Notes: generated by a model from the sequence alone, not told the origin. A DNA stretch of 64,000 nucleotides from Novosphingobium sp. RL4 (GCF_035658495.1 NZ_CP141945.1:1539501-1603500), one strand, 5' to 3'; positions 8,365-17,020 are shown, numbered from the stretch's first letter. A program made the numbers and translations.

Positions 8365-9633
8365 ATGCTAAAGGCCATCCTTCCCGTCCGCAGCCTGCTG
8401 ATCGCCATCTTCCTGCTCATGGCGGGCGGCGGGTTCCTCAACACGCTCGTCGCGTTGCGGCTGGAGCGGGCGGGAAGCGGTGCGCTGGCGATCGGTCTCG
8501 TCGGGACCGCCTATTTCGCCGGCCTCACCCTGGGGTCGGTTCGTGTGCCCGCGCTGGTCGGGCGCATCGGCCATATCCGGGCCTTCGCGGCCTTCGTCAC
8601 GCTGCTCAGCGCAGATACGCTGGCCTATGCGCTCCACACCAACCCGGTGTTCTGGGGCGCGCTGCGCTTCCTCGATGGCCTGTGCCTCGCGGGGATCTAC
8701 GTCTGCGTGGAAAGCTGGCTGAATGAGCGCGCCGAACCCGATCGTCGCGGCATGGTGCTGGCCGGCTACATGATCATGCTCTACGGCGGGCAGGCGGCGG
8801 GGCAGTTCCTTATCCGCCTGGGAGCGGGGGGACCGGCAGTGCCGCTGCTGGTGGGATCGATCCTGATTTCCCTGGCGGCGATTCCAGTGCTGCTGACCCG
8901 TATCGCCGCGCCCGAAACCGGCGATTTCGCGCCGCTGCCGTTTCGGGAACTCTACCAAACCTCGCCTCTCGGTATGGTCGGTGCCGGGCTGACCGGGGTG
9001 ATGCTCGGCGCTTTCTATGCGCTCGGCGCCGTGTTCGCGCGCCGGCTGGGCATGGATCTTTCGCAGACCACCCTGTTCATGAGCGTGGTGATCCTGGGCG
9101 GCGTGGTGCTGCAATGGCCGCTCGGCTGGCTGTCCGACCGCATCGACCGCCGCAAGGTGATCGTGCTCGCTTTCGCCGGAACGCTGGCCGCCGCGCTTGC
9201 GATCGCCCTCACGGCGCAGGCGGGGATGCTGCTGCTCGGGCTCGGCGCCCTGTTCGGAGGCTTGAGTTTCGCGCTCTATCCCTTGTGCGCGGCCCATACC
9301 AACGATCACCTCGCGCCGGAAAAGCGCGTGGCGGCGAGCGGCGGTCTCGTGCTCGTCTATTCGCTGGGCGCCGCTGCCGGACCGGCCACGGGATCCTTGG
9401 CCGTGTCCCTGACCGGGGCTTCAGGACTGTTCCTGTTCATCGCCGCCTGCGCGAGCGCCGCGGCTTCGTTCGCACTGCTGCGGCAGGCGAAGTCGGACCC
9501 CGTGCCCGCCCACCTTCAGGAAAGCTACATCGGCCTGCCGCGCACCTCGCCGCTGGCCGCTTCGCTCGATCCGCTCGCCCCGGAAACATCCGCGGCACCG
9601 GACGAGTCTGGACAAACAGGGAGCCGTCATTGA
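8365..9633 (+). CDS. MFS permease (YcaD/UMF-like), ectoine-island transporter
   Basis: A 422-aa major-facilitator protein with about 12 hydrophobic segments. The N-terminal half has RLERAGSGALAIGLVGTAYFAGLTLGS and the cytoplasmic loop ESWLNERAEPDRRGMVLAGYM, which resembles the YcaD branch of small-molecule MFS proteins; the second half has the MFS A-like loop GWLSDRIDRRKVIV. Family substrates are not known. Its place directly after ask_ect and before a ProP-like gene suggests a link to compatible-solute traffic, possibly efflux, but this is inference from context. A hydrophilic C-terminal tail of about 45 residues follows the last helix. The stop codon overlaps the next start. Confidence 0.8.
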   Translation: MLKAILPVRSLLIAIFLLMAGGGFLNTLVALRLERAGSGALAIGLVGTAYFAGLTLGSVRVPALVGRIGHIRAFAAFVTLLSADTLAYALHTNPVFWGALRFLDGLCLAGIYVCVESWLNERAEPDRRGMVLAGYMIMLYGGQAAGQFLIRLGAGGPAVPLLVGSILISLAAIPVLLTRIAAPETGDFAPLPFRELYQTSPLGMVGAGLTGVMLGAFYALGAVFARRLGMDLSQTTLFMSVVILGGVVLQWPLGWLSDRIDRRKVIVLAFAGTLAAALAIALTAQAGMLLLGLGALFGGLSFALYPLCAAHTNDHLAPEKRVAASGGLVLVYSLGAAAGPATGSLAVSLTGASGLFLFIAACASAAASFALLRQAKSDPVPAHLQESYIGLPRTSPLAASLDPLAPETSAAPDESGQTGSRH

Positions 9634-10964
9634 ATCCGCCCGCCAGAATACTGCCCGCCGTAACAGGGCCCGCCGTAACAGCGAGAGCCGAACCGCGCGA
9701 CTTGCGCCGAGCCATCTGCGCATCCGCCATCGGCAATGCCACCGAGTGGTTCGACCACGGTATCTACGCCTATGGCGTGAGCTACATTTCCGCCGCCCTG
9801 TTTCCCGGCGAGACGGCGGAGGCGACGCTATTCGCGCTTGCCACTTTTGCGATCTCGTTCCTGGTGCGTCCGCTGGGCGGCCTGTTCTGGGGGCCGTTGG
9901 GAGACCGCTATGGCCGCAAGGCCGTGCTCGGCCTGACGATCCTGCTCATGGCCGGTGCCACTGTCGGCGTCGGCCTCATCCCCTCCTATGCCGCTATCGG
10001 CGGCTGGGCACCCGCGCTGCTCGTGGTCCTGCGCATGGTGCAGGGCTTCTCCACCGGCGGCGAATACGGCGGTGCCGCGATCTTCATGGCCGAATATGCC
10101 CCGGACGAGAAGCGCGGCTTCTACGGCAGCTTCTTGGAAGTCGGCACTCTGGCCGGTTTCAGCGCCGGCGCGCTGCTGATGCTGAGCTTCTCGCTGCTGC
10201 TGGGGGATACGGCGATGCGCGAATGGGCTTGGCGCCTGCCGTTCCTGCTGGCCGGTCCGCTGGGGCTGGTCGGCCTCTACTTGCGGGCGCGCATGGCGGA
10301 GACACCGCTGTTCCAGGAAGCGGAGGCGCAGCGCGAGAGCGGAGAGGCGGAACCAGCCGGACTTCGCCACCTGCTTTCCCGCTATCGCCGCCCCCTGCTG
10401 GCGATGAGCGGCCTCGTCATCGCCCTCAACGTGGTCAACTACACGCTGCTGAGCTATATGCCGACATATCTGGAGCGCCGCCTCGGCCTTGCCACCGACA
10501 CGGCTCTGATCGTGCCGATCTCGGGCATGCTGTTCATGATGCTCCTGCTCCCGTTTGCAGGTGCCCTGTCCGACCGGATCGGTCGCAAACCGATGTGGCG
10601 GGCATCGCTGCTGGGGCTCACCCTGCTGGTCATCCCGCTCTACCATCTTATGGGCATCGGCCCGGTACAGGCGGCGATCGGCTACGTCCTGCTCGGCCTG
10701 CTCTATGTGCCCCAACTCGCCACGATTTCGGCGACCTTCCCGGCCTTCTTCCCCACCTCGGTACGATTTGCGGGCTTTGCGCTGGCCTACAACCTGTCTA
10801 CCTCGCTGTTCGGAGGCACGGCGCCCGTAGTCAACGCCTGGCTCATCGATGTGACGGGCAACCCGCTCATACCGGCCTACGTCATGATACTGGCCTGCCT
10901 CTGCGGTCTTCTCGCGCTGGAATTAACACCCGAGAGCGCCGGAAAACCACTGCCAAGGACTTGA
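9630..10964 (+). CDS. ProP-like MHS-family MFS symporter, candidate compatible-solute uptake
   Basis: A 444-aa metabolite:H+ symporter family protein. Diagnostic stretches are ASAIGNATEWFDHGIYAYG (residues 30-48), the A-motif loop GPLGDRYGRKAVLG, RMVQGFSTGGEYGGAAIFMAEYAP and GALSDRIGRKPMW, all characteristic of the ProP/ShiA/KgtP group. ProP imports proline, betaine and ectoine in enteric bacteria, and the position inside the ect island supports an ectoine or betaine substrate. The long C-terminal coiled coil used for osmosensing in E. coli ProP is absent. The start is a TTG overlapping the previous stop as TTGA, preceded by CAGGGAG at suitable distance; the open frame continues far upstream but is the shadow of the previous gene. 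Confidence 0.87.
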   Translation: MNPPARILPAVTGPAVTARAEPRDLRRAICASAIGNATEWFDHGIYAYGVSYISAALFPGETAEATLFALATFAISFLVRPLGGLFWGPLGDRYGRKAVLGLTILLMAGATVGVGLIPSYAAIGGWAPALLVVLRMVQGFSTGGEYGGAAIFMAEYAPDEKRGFYGSFLEVGTLAGFSAGALLMLSFSLLLGDTAMREWAWRLPFLLAGPLGLVGLYLRARMAETPLFQEAEAQRESGEAEPAGLRHLLSRYRRPLLAMSGLVIALNVVNYTLLSYMPTYLERRLGLATDTALIVPISGMLFMMLLLPFAGALSDRIGRKPMWRASLLGLTLLVIPLYHLMGIGPVQAAIGYVLLGLLYVPQLATISATFPAFFPTSVRFAGFALAYNLSTSLFGGTAPVVNAWLIDVTGNPLIPAYVMILACLCGLLALELTPESAGKPLPRT

Positions 10965-10999
10965 ACAGGTCGCCGTATCGATCCTTTTGAGGAACCGTC

Positions 11000-12307
11000 T
11001 TGCCTACCCGATCCCCATCGACTTTCCGTTTTCCAACCCTGGACCTGCCCTGGGCGAGCGAGCCCTGGATGCAGACGGGCATCGCCCTGCTGGCGCTACT
11101 GGCCGGTGCGGCCCTGGCGAACTGGATCGCCAAGCGGATCGTGCTCAAGGGCGTGCTTCGCCTGCTCGGGCGTAGCCCGTTCGAAGCGGAAGCCCGCCAT
11201 GTCGGCGCCATCGCCGCGCGCCTTTCGAACATCCTGCCGACCGTGATCGTGCAAGTGGGCATCGCCGCTGTGCCTGGCCTGCCGATGGAGTTCGTTTCGC
11301 TCGTCCACAGCCTTTGCGCAGTGATCATCATCCTGACGCTTGCCCTTGCCGTCACGGCGACGCTGACTCTCGGCAACGAGCTCTACCAGCGCCGCCCCGA
11401 TGCCAGGAACCGGCCGATCAAAGGCTATGTCCAAGTGGCCAACCTGCTGGTCTATGCCGCAGCCGCGATCCTGATGCTGGCGGCGCTGATGAACCAGTCG
11501 CCGCTACTGCTCTTGTCGGGCCTCGGCGCCATGGCGGCGGTTCTCATGCTGGTTTTCAAGGACACGATCCTCTCGCTCGTCGCGTCCGTGCAGATCGGTT
11601 CGAACGACATGGTCCGCGTGGGCGACTGGATCGAGATGCCCAAACTCGATGCCAACGGCGATGTGATCGACATCGCCCTGCACACCGTGAAAGTTCAGAA
11701 TTTCGACAAGACGATCACCACGATCCCCACCTATCGCCTGATTACGGAGAGCTTCCGTAACTGGCGCGGCATGTCCGAGTCCGGCGGCCGCCGGATCATG
11801 CGTGCGTTGATGATCGACCAGAGTTCGATCGGCTTTCTCGGTGAGGCCGACCTTGCGAAATTCGCGCGGTTCGGTGTGCTGCGCGAATATCTCCGGCAGC
11901 GTCAGGACGAAGTGCAGGGGTGGAACCGGGAGCATGCTCCCAGCGAAGTGCTCGATGCACGGCGGTTGACCAACCTCGGCACTTTCCGCGCCTATGTACT
12001 GGCCTATCTGAAAGCGCGGCCGGATATCGCCGACGACAAGACCCTGCTGGTGCGTCAGTTGGCGCCCAGCGAGAATGGCCTTCCGCTCGAAATCTACGCT
12101 TTCGCAACAACTACGGTCTGGGCGCAATACGAAACGATCCAGGCCGACATCTTCGACCATCTGCTCGCAGTCATGCCGGAATTCGGGCTGAGGGTTTTCC
12201 AGCGGCCAACGGGGGCAGATTTTGCCTTTCTCTCGCGAGGTCCAGGGCGTAGCCCTGAAGGCAAGTTCCTCTCGCCCACCCCTGTATCCTTTCAGCGGAA
12301 CCCCTGA
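11000..12307 (+). CDS. MscS-family mechanosensitive channel (YbdG/MscM type)
   Basis: Tension-gated channel that releases solutes on osmotic down-shock. Five hydrophobic segments occupy about residues 25-185. The pore-lining helix and first cytoplasmic beta domain read GLGAMAAVLMLVFKDTILSL and SNDMVRVGDWIEMP, followed by the YbdG-type insertion LDANGDVIDI and the signature FDKTITTIPTYRL. The 435-aa length matches the YbdG branch. The start is TTG with GAGGA 9 bases upstream. Mechanosensitive channels of this type occur beside ect genes in other organisms, so this gene completes a synthesise/take up/release set. A secreted protein gene follows after 3 bases. Confidence 0.9.
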   Translation: MPTRSPSTFRFPTLDLPWASEPWMQTGIALLALLAGAALANWIAKRIVLKGVLRLLGRSPFEAEARHVGAIAARLSNILPTVIVQVGIAAVPGLPMEFVSLVHSLCAVIIILTLALAVTATLTLGNELYQRRPDARNRPIKGYVQVANLLVYAAAAILMLAALMNQSPLLLLSGLGAMAAVLMLVFKDTILSLVASVQIGSNDMVRVGDWIEMPKLDANGDVIDIALHTVKVQNFDKTITTIPTYRLITESFRNWRGMSESGGRRIMRALMIDQSSIGFLGEADLAKFARFGVLREYLRQRQDEVQGWNREHAPSEVLDARRLTNLGTFRAYVLAYLKARPDIADDKTLLVRQLAPSENGLPLEIYAFATTTVWAQYETIQADIFDHLLAVMPEFGLRVFQRPTGADFAFLSRGPGRSPEGKFLSPTPVSFQRNP

Positions 12308-12310
12308 ACT

Positions 12311-13150
12311 ATGCCCGCTCGCCTCCCAATCCTGCTGATCGGCCTGGCGGCCGCCACCTGCTCGCTCATATCCAGTGCCTCGCGTGCGCAGGTCCGTTCC
12401 CTTTCCGCGGACCAGGGAACCTACGTGGACACAGTAGAGCTCTCGAAAAAGGCCGACCTTGTCGTGCTTGCGCGGATAACGCAATTGAAGCCCGTAGCGG
12501 GCACTGCACCGGGCACACGGCTGCCAAATCATCGTCGCTACTATGCCGAAGCCAGCACGCGGGCGCTGCTATACGGCAAGAACGGGATCGGTGGTTCGCT
12601 GCAGTATCTGGTCGATCTGCCCGAAGCTTCAGCGCAAAGCGCCACCGATTGGATGGGGAAGGATGTTTTCCTTTTCGCATCGCGCGTGCCTGGTCGACCC
12701 AAAGAGATCAAGCTGGTGGAACCCGCCGCGCAGCAGCTTTGGTCCCCGGAACGGGAGAGCCGCCTGCGCGGGGTACTTCGTGCGCTGGTCTCGCCGCGTG
12801 AGACAGCCCCCGTAACCGGTGTAAGGGAACTGGGCTATGTTCCCGGAAATCTTGCGGGGCAGGGTCGCACGCAGATCTTCCTTGATACGAAAAAGGGTCC
12901 GGTGACCATCGCCGTGCGTCACATGCCCGGCCAGCCCGAAAACTGGGGTGTCTCGTTTTCGGAACTGACGGGAGGCGATCTGCATCCCCCCACCAAAGAC
13001 ACGCTCGAATGGTACAACCTTGCCTGTTTCCTTCCGGCGTCACCTCCGCAAAGTGCTTACGTCTCGGGCGCTTTCCCCTCCAAACAGCAAGCTTACGCGG
13101 ACTATCGCATGGTTCTGGCGGCACTTGGGCCATGCGAGCGGAGCCAATAA
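12311..13150 (+). CDS. Secreted protein of unknown function, coupled to mscS
   Basis: A 279-aa protein with a clear N-terminal signal peptide (hydrophobic stretch ending ASRAQV near residue 27). No domain is recognised. The mature part is mixed alpha/beta in appearance, with GKDVFLFASRVPG, GQGRTQIFLDTKKGPVTIAVRHMP and ENWGVSFSELTGG as possible family-defining stretches and two cysteines in the last third (about residues 239 and 275). It starts 3 bases after the channel gene, so it is probably cotranscribed and may act in the periplasm during osmotic change, which is inference. Confidence 0.7.
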   Translation: MPARLPILLIGLAAATCSLISSASRAQVRSLSADQGTYVDTVELSKKADLVVLARITQLKPVAGTAPGTRLPNHRRYYAEASTRALLYGKNGIGGSLQYLVDLPEASAQSATDWMGKDVFLFASRVPGRPKEIKLVEPAAQQLWSPERESRLRGVLRALVSPRETAPVTGVRELGYVPGNLAGQGRTQIFLDTKKGPVTIAVRHMPGQPENWGVSFSELTGGDLHPPTKDTLEWYNLACFLPASPPQSAYVSGAFPSKQQAYADYRMVLAALGPCERSQ

Positions 13151-13213
13151 ATATCCACGCATCGCATCGCACGGGATTGATACCAGCGGACTTTAACGGA
13201 GATCGGCATAGCG

Positions 13214-13480
13214 TTGCATGCATTCCTGATCCGATCGGACAGGCCGGGGCCACTGGCGATCGATGCAGCAAACCTCCTGCATGTAAGTCCAGATGCCGCG
13301 CTGCTGGCGGTGCTGATCGGCGCCTCGTCGGATTTCCTGACGCCGATCGGTCATCAGAACAATCTCCTGGTCATGGGGCCCGGAGGCTACCGGTTCAGCG
13401 ACTACCCGCACATGGGTGCGCCGCTGGTTGCGCTCGTCGTGGGCTGCGCCGCGCTAACCCTCTCGCTCCTTTACGCCTGA
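13214..13480 (+). pseudogene. SLC13/DASS-type permease, C-terminal remnant
   Basis: The 88-codon frame matches only the last part of an SLC13-type anion permease: GASSDFLTPIGHQNNLLVMG and GGYRFSDY are the conserved final loop and helix. An intact protein would have roughly 400-600 residues. The start codon region (before about residue 15) has no similarity, so the gene lost its whole N-terminal part by deletion. It converges with the nhaA remnant and overlaps its end by 10 bases. Confidence 0.75.
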
Positions 13481-14408
13481 TCCGGGATTTCCCGGTGCGC
13501 CAGGCGCAAAACGATGAAGCCGGCCAGCCCCGAGAGGAGGGAGCCTGCAAGTATACCGATTTTCGCTTCTGACTGGAGTATCGGAGCACCGGGGAACGCC
13601 AGGAGCGTGATGAACAGGCTCATGGTGAAACCGATGCCGCACAGCAGGGCAACCCCCAGCATCTGCATCCGGCTTGCGTGGGCAGGCGCATCGACAAGAC
13701 CAAACCAGACAGCAAGCGCGGTAAATCCGAAGACGCCAATCGGCTTGCCGAGAAGCAACTCCACTGCGACGCCAAGCGTCACCGCTCGGCAAGCGCGCGA
13801 AGCGGCAGGGTGAGTACCGGGGCACCTGCGTTTACGAGCGCGAACAGCGGGACGATGATGAAGCCCACCGGCACGTGCAGCGCCTTTTCGAGCCGGTGCA
13901 GTGGACCGAGGTCGTCAATGATCGCCAAGGCTGCAAGGAATACCTTTAGCGATGCCGGAACACGGGTGCCGAGCAGCGAGATGACACCCAGCGCAAAAGC
14001 AATATCCGTCGCAGTAGGAATGGCCCATCCGCGTGCCGTTTCATCGCTATTGAGGCCAAAGAACAGCAATGCGGGGACAAGCATTCCGCCAAGCGCGGCG
14101 ATGCCGGGGAAGAGACGCCGGGGCCACGAGGCGAGCTGCCCGTCGAGCATTTCGCGCTTGATTTCCAGTCCGACCAGCAGGAAAAACGCCGCCATGAGCG
14201 CATCGTTGATCCAATGCGCCAGCGAAAGTGGTCCGACATGAAAACGCAGGATTGCCTCATAGTCCAGGGCAAGAGGCGAATTGTCGAGGACGAGCGCAAG
14301 CGCTGCCATCGCCATTAGGATCAGGCCGGCATTGGCCTGACCGTCGAGAAAACGACGAAGCGCACTGGGGGATTTGAGGCGAGCGAGGGCCAGACGGACT
14401 CCGGGCAT
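13471..14408 (-). pseudogene. nhaA: NhaA Na+/H+ antiporter, internally deleted and frameshifted
   Basis: The N-terminal part (from [12 protein letters not shown] at 14408) follows NhaA through [37 protein letters not shown] and the ion-binding aspartates in LAIIDDLG. At about 13905 the sequence jumps directly to [15 protein letters not shown], which in intact NhaA lies about 90-100 residues further on, so several transmembrane helices are missing. At about 13780 the frame shifts; the last part (LLLGKPIGVF, LLCGIGFTMSLFI) is intact in another frame. An intact protein has about 380-400 residues. With both a helix-removing deletion and a frameshift it cannot make an antiporter. Confidence 0.85.
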
Positions 14409-15105
14409 GGTCTGACATGCAACGGCGGCCCGACCGATGCTACAAAACCTGCCGCCATTAATGGCGAACTCCCGGCTGTCGCTATTGCAGACCGGAAGAG
14501 CATGACGCAAGGGTCATGGTTTCTGAAACTGACAACGTTCGCTTGTCCTTGAAACTTCAAGCAGTGCCGAGATCGGAGTTCGCGGTTTTCCCGAAACCTT
14601 TGCACGGGATCCACCGATCTCTTCACGGCCCGTCTCGAAAATCCTGAATGGGCAAACAAATCTGGACGCACGAAGGCTAGAAAGATCAGCGACGGAAAGA
14701 CCGGTAAGCGGCGCTGTAGACGGACATAGGAGTTCGATCAGGCCGCACCTCTCGGTCAACAGCACGCAAGCCGGCATCGACGTAGTTCTTTCTGGCCACG
14801 GGATCGTCCGGAGGTTTGCTTATCAGGTAATGGATCATCTGAAGAATGGCAGGTTGCAGGAGATATTACCCAAGATTCCGAACGCGATCCTGCCGCTCAT
14901 GCCATGAAGGATCGTCTCGAAGTGCTCCGGCCAGCGCGACAGTTAGAGGCAGCCATGCTCCAAGAAGCCGAAGCCGACGATCAGCCGAAGTGGCACCGCG
15001 GTCCCGTCTCCCTGAAGGAAAAGTGCGGCAGTCGTCAATCTGCTCAAATCCGCGATAATAGCTCCTTCCTTTAAAGGAAGGCCTACGCAATGCAACTTTG
15101 CCGAG
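14409..15105. other. Intergenic region with no recognised gene
   Basis: About 700 bases between the nhaA remnant and bufC. Several short frames exist on both strands but none has a recognisable domain or plausible start context. The only clear structure is the palindrome at 15064-15081. Confidence 0.55.
15064..15081. repeat. Perfect 18-bp palindrome downstream of bufC
   Basis: CCTTCCTTT/AAAGGAAGG is an uninterrupted 18-bp palindrome, 25 bases beyond the bufC stop. It may be a protein-binding site or the folded 3' end of the bufBC transcript; there is no loop and no adjacent T-run. Confidence 0.5.
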
Positions 15106-15861
15106 TTACAGTTTGGCGTCAGCTATTTCGGCAACGATGCTGTCGGACAGCCATTGCCCGAGGTAGGCGCCTGCCATTGCAGGGCCTGCTTTCTCCCCAA
15201 CATGCGCCACCAATTCGGCACAGAATGCGCCAAACGTGCCCCCCTTCGGCAGGCCTGCCAACGCTTGCCCTTCGGCCGGTTCGAGTGTGCGGAAGGCCGG
15301 CGTGAACCCTTCACGCCAGACGAGGATCGTCGTCGGTTCAGGAAGCGGCTGCGCTGCCGGTGGCGCCGTGCCCTGCGAAAGGGCCCACCAAATCGCGGCG
15401 GCATTGCTGGTCGTGGTCAGCAGGGTCAGACTGGGGACGAAGTGCAGCCGGGCGTGATCCCACTCGATCGCGCCCAGACTGGCCGGATCGAGTGGAGCGG
15501 CATCCGGCGCGGTGAAGGCCTGTGCCAGCGCGTGTTCCAGAACAGCCAGATCCGCGACCTCCGGATCGCCCGGATAGAGCCGCCGGAGCGTGACTGCAAA
15601 GTCCGCGCCGTAGCCATCCAGCGTCCAGCTGGTCGGCGCGGCGCGGTCGATATGCGTGGCTGCCGCAGCCTCGAAAGCGGCATCGCCCAGCCAGGCGTGG
15701 ACGGTGCCATAGCTTTCTTGCAGGCAGTCCATCAGCTGGGCACGGTAGTTATTGAGATAGATGCTTAAGCCGGCCTCGAACCGGGCTGCGCAGAGAGGAG
15801 CGGGCCGCGCTTCGTTGGTGAGCCACTCGCGGAATCCTGCCTGCAGGGCCAGAAGGCTCAT
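15106..15861 (-). CDS. bufC: DUF2063-family bufferin maturation partner (BufC-like)
   Basis: A 251-aa protein of the DUF2063 (putative DNA-binding domain) family. The N-terminal domain is typical: LQAGFREWLTNEARP, ARFEAGLSIYLNNYRAQLMDCLQESYGTVHAWLGD (about residues 26-60) and FVPSLTLLTTTSNAAAIW in the middle. In bufferin and methanobactin-type systems this protein partners the DUF692 oxygenase and helps present the precursor peptide; it is not considered a real DNA-binding protein. Its ATG overlaps the bufB stop by 4 bases, so the two are translated together. Last gene of the minus-strand buf operon. Confidence 0.85.
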   Translation of the reverse strand: MSLLALQAGFREWLTNEARPAPLCAARFEAGLSIYLNNYRAQLMDCLQESYGTVHAWLGDAAFEAAAATHIDRAAPTSWTLDGYGADFAVTLRRLYPGDPEVADLAVLEHALAQAFTAPDAAPLDPASLGAIEWDHARLHFVPSLTLLTTTSNAAAIWWALSQGTAPPAAQPLPEPTTILVWREGFTPAFRTLEPAEGQALAGLPKGGTFGAFCAELVAHVGEKAGPAMAGAYLGQWLSDSIVAEIADAKL

Positions 15862-16688
15862 GCTGTCCTCCTCGCCGGATCGCAGGCGATACGGCGTGCC
15901 GTGTCCAGTTCGGCCAGCAGGTCGGCAAGCGGGGGGATCGCGTCGTCACGTTCGATCATCGTCGCGACCTGGCCGATGTGGGCGATCGCTTCGGCATAGA
16001 GCGACCAGACCGACGGCGGCACCAGCTTGTCGTGGGTGTCGATCAGCAGCTCGCGGCCTTGGCTGTGGCCGGCCAGATGGATCTGACGCACCCTGTCTGC
16101 CGGAATGCCTGCAAGGTAAGCGACGGGATCGAACCCGTGGTTGCGGGCGCTGACATAGATGTTGTTCACGTCCAGCAACAGCTCGCAGCCGGTTCGCTGG
16201 CACAGTGCGGCGAGAAAGGCCCATTCGCTCATCTCACCCTCAAGTGCCAGATAGCTCGACGGGTTCTCGATCAGAATCGTGCGGCCCAGACAGTCCTGCG
16301 CCCGATCGATATTAGCGCAGACCACGTCCAGCGCCTCGGCCGTATAGGGCAGCGGCAGCAGGTCGTGCGAGTTGAAGCCACAGATTCGCGACCAACTCAG
16401 GTGATCAGAGACGAACAGCGGATCAATCGCATCGACCAGCGAGCGCAGGCGCCCGAGGTAGTCCAGATCTAGACCATCTGCCGAGCCGATCGACATCGAG
16501 ACGCCGTGCAGGGCCACCAGATGACGCTCCCGAACGCGGCGCAGCACATCGAGGGGGCGCCCGCCATCGACCATGAAATTCTCCGAGATCACCTCCACGA
16601 AATCGACCGGGACGGCTGCTTCGCCGTCCAGGAAATCGCTGTAGTGCGGCTTGCGCAGGCCAAGGCCGAACCGGTGGGTCGCGAACAT
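15858..16688 (-). CDS. bufB: DUF692 multinuclear iron oxidase (MNIO), bufferin-modifying enzyme (BufB-like)
   Basis: TIM-barrel iron enzyme that modifies cysteines of a precursor peptide, in bufferins to thiooxazoles that bind copper. The 276-aa protein (start MFATHRFGLGL; CAGGAG upstream) carries the MNIO metal-ligand stretches: HGVSMSIGS, VSDHLSW, ENPSSY, LLLDVNNIYVSARNHGFDP, IHLAGHS and IDTHDK. The frame is open 33 codons upstream, but that part covers the terminator and is discarded. It lies 59 bases after bufA2, with a stem-loop plus T-run between them, and is coupled to bufC. Confidence 0.92.
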   Translation of the reverse strand: MFATHRFGLGLRKPHYSDFLDGEAAVPVDFVEVISENFMVDGGRPLDVLRRVRERHLVALHGVSMSIGSADGLDLDYLGRLRSLVDAIDPLFVSDHLSWSRICGFNSHDLLPLPYTAEALDVVCANIDRAQDCLGRTILIENPSSYLALEGEMSEWAFLAALCQRTGCELLLDVNNIYVSARNHGFDPVAYLAGIPADRVRQIHLAGHSQGRELLIDTHDKLVPPSVWSLYAEAIAHIGQVATMIERDDAIPPLADLLAELDTARRIACDPARRTA

Positions 16689-16700
16689 CGTATTGCTCCT

Positions 16701-16740
16701 GAAAAAATAGCCCGGCCAACGACAGAAGCGACGGCCGGGC
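16701..16740 (-). terminator. Intrinsic terminator/attenuator between bufA2 and bufB
   Basis: On the minus strand GCCCGGCC (16740-16733) pairs perfectly with GGCCGGGC (16717-16710), with a 15-base loop, and is followed by TATTTTTTC. It sits just after the bufA2 stop and before the bufB Shine-Dalgarno. Partial read-through would give more precursor than enzyme. Confidence 0.75.
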
Positions 16741-16747
16741 CGCTCTA

Positions 16748-17020
16748 TCACTTCGGCGGGGTCAGGCTGCCGCCATCGGCTGCGCACTGCTTGGCGCTCT
16801 CGGACTTGAAACCCTGTCCCTTGCAGTCGTTCTGGCCTTTGCAGTCATGGCTGGCGGTCTTGCAGTCTGACTGGCCCTTGCAGGCGTTGACGCCGAAACA
16901 TTCGACCTGCTTGGCGCTGCTCTTGGCAAAGGCAGGCGCGGTGGCTGCGGTGCCGGACAGGGCGATGAGGGCGGCCATGGCGGCGAAACCTGCGGTGGCA
17001 GTGCTTTTGGATGGGGTCAT
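16748..17020 (-). CDS. bufA2: Bufferin precursor with CKGQ-type Cys repeats (BufA2-like)
   Basis: A 90-aa periplasmic precursor. A signal peptide (about residues 1-33, ending PAFAK) is followed by a short lysine-rich mature part holding six cysteines, five of them in a repeated ECxG/ACKG/DCKT/DCKG/DCKG pattern and one in KQCAADGG. This matches the second class of bufferin precursors, exported copper-binding RiPPs whose cysteines are oxidised by the DUF692 enzyme. The ATG at 17020 is chosen because the 27 upstream codons overlap the promoter and lack a signal sequence. Promoter motif at 17063-17088. First gene of the operon with bufB and bufC. Confidence 0.85.
   Translation of the reverse strand: MTPSKSTATAGFAAMAALIALSGTAATAPAFAKSSAKQVECFGVNACKGQSDCKTASHDCKGQNDCKGQGFKSESAKQCAADGGSLTPPK

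Noticed and set aside
9114..9629. Upstream extension of the ProP-like transporter giving a 616-aa protein
   Set aside because: The extra 172 codons are an arginine/alanine-rich shadow of the preceding MFS gene; the TTG at 9630 with a Shine-Dalgarno fits the family N terminus.
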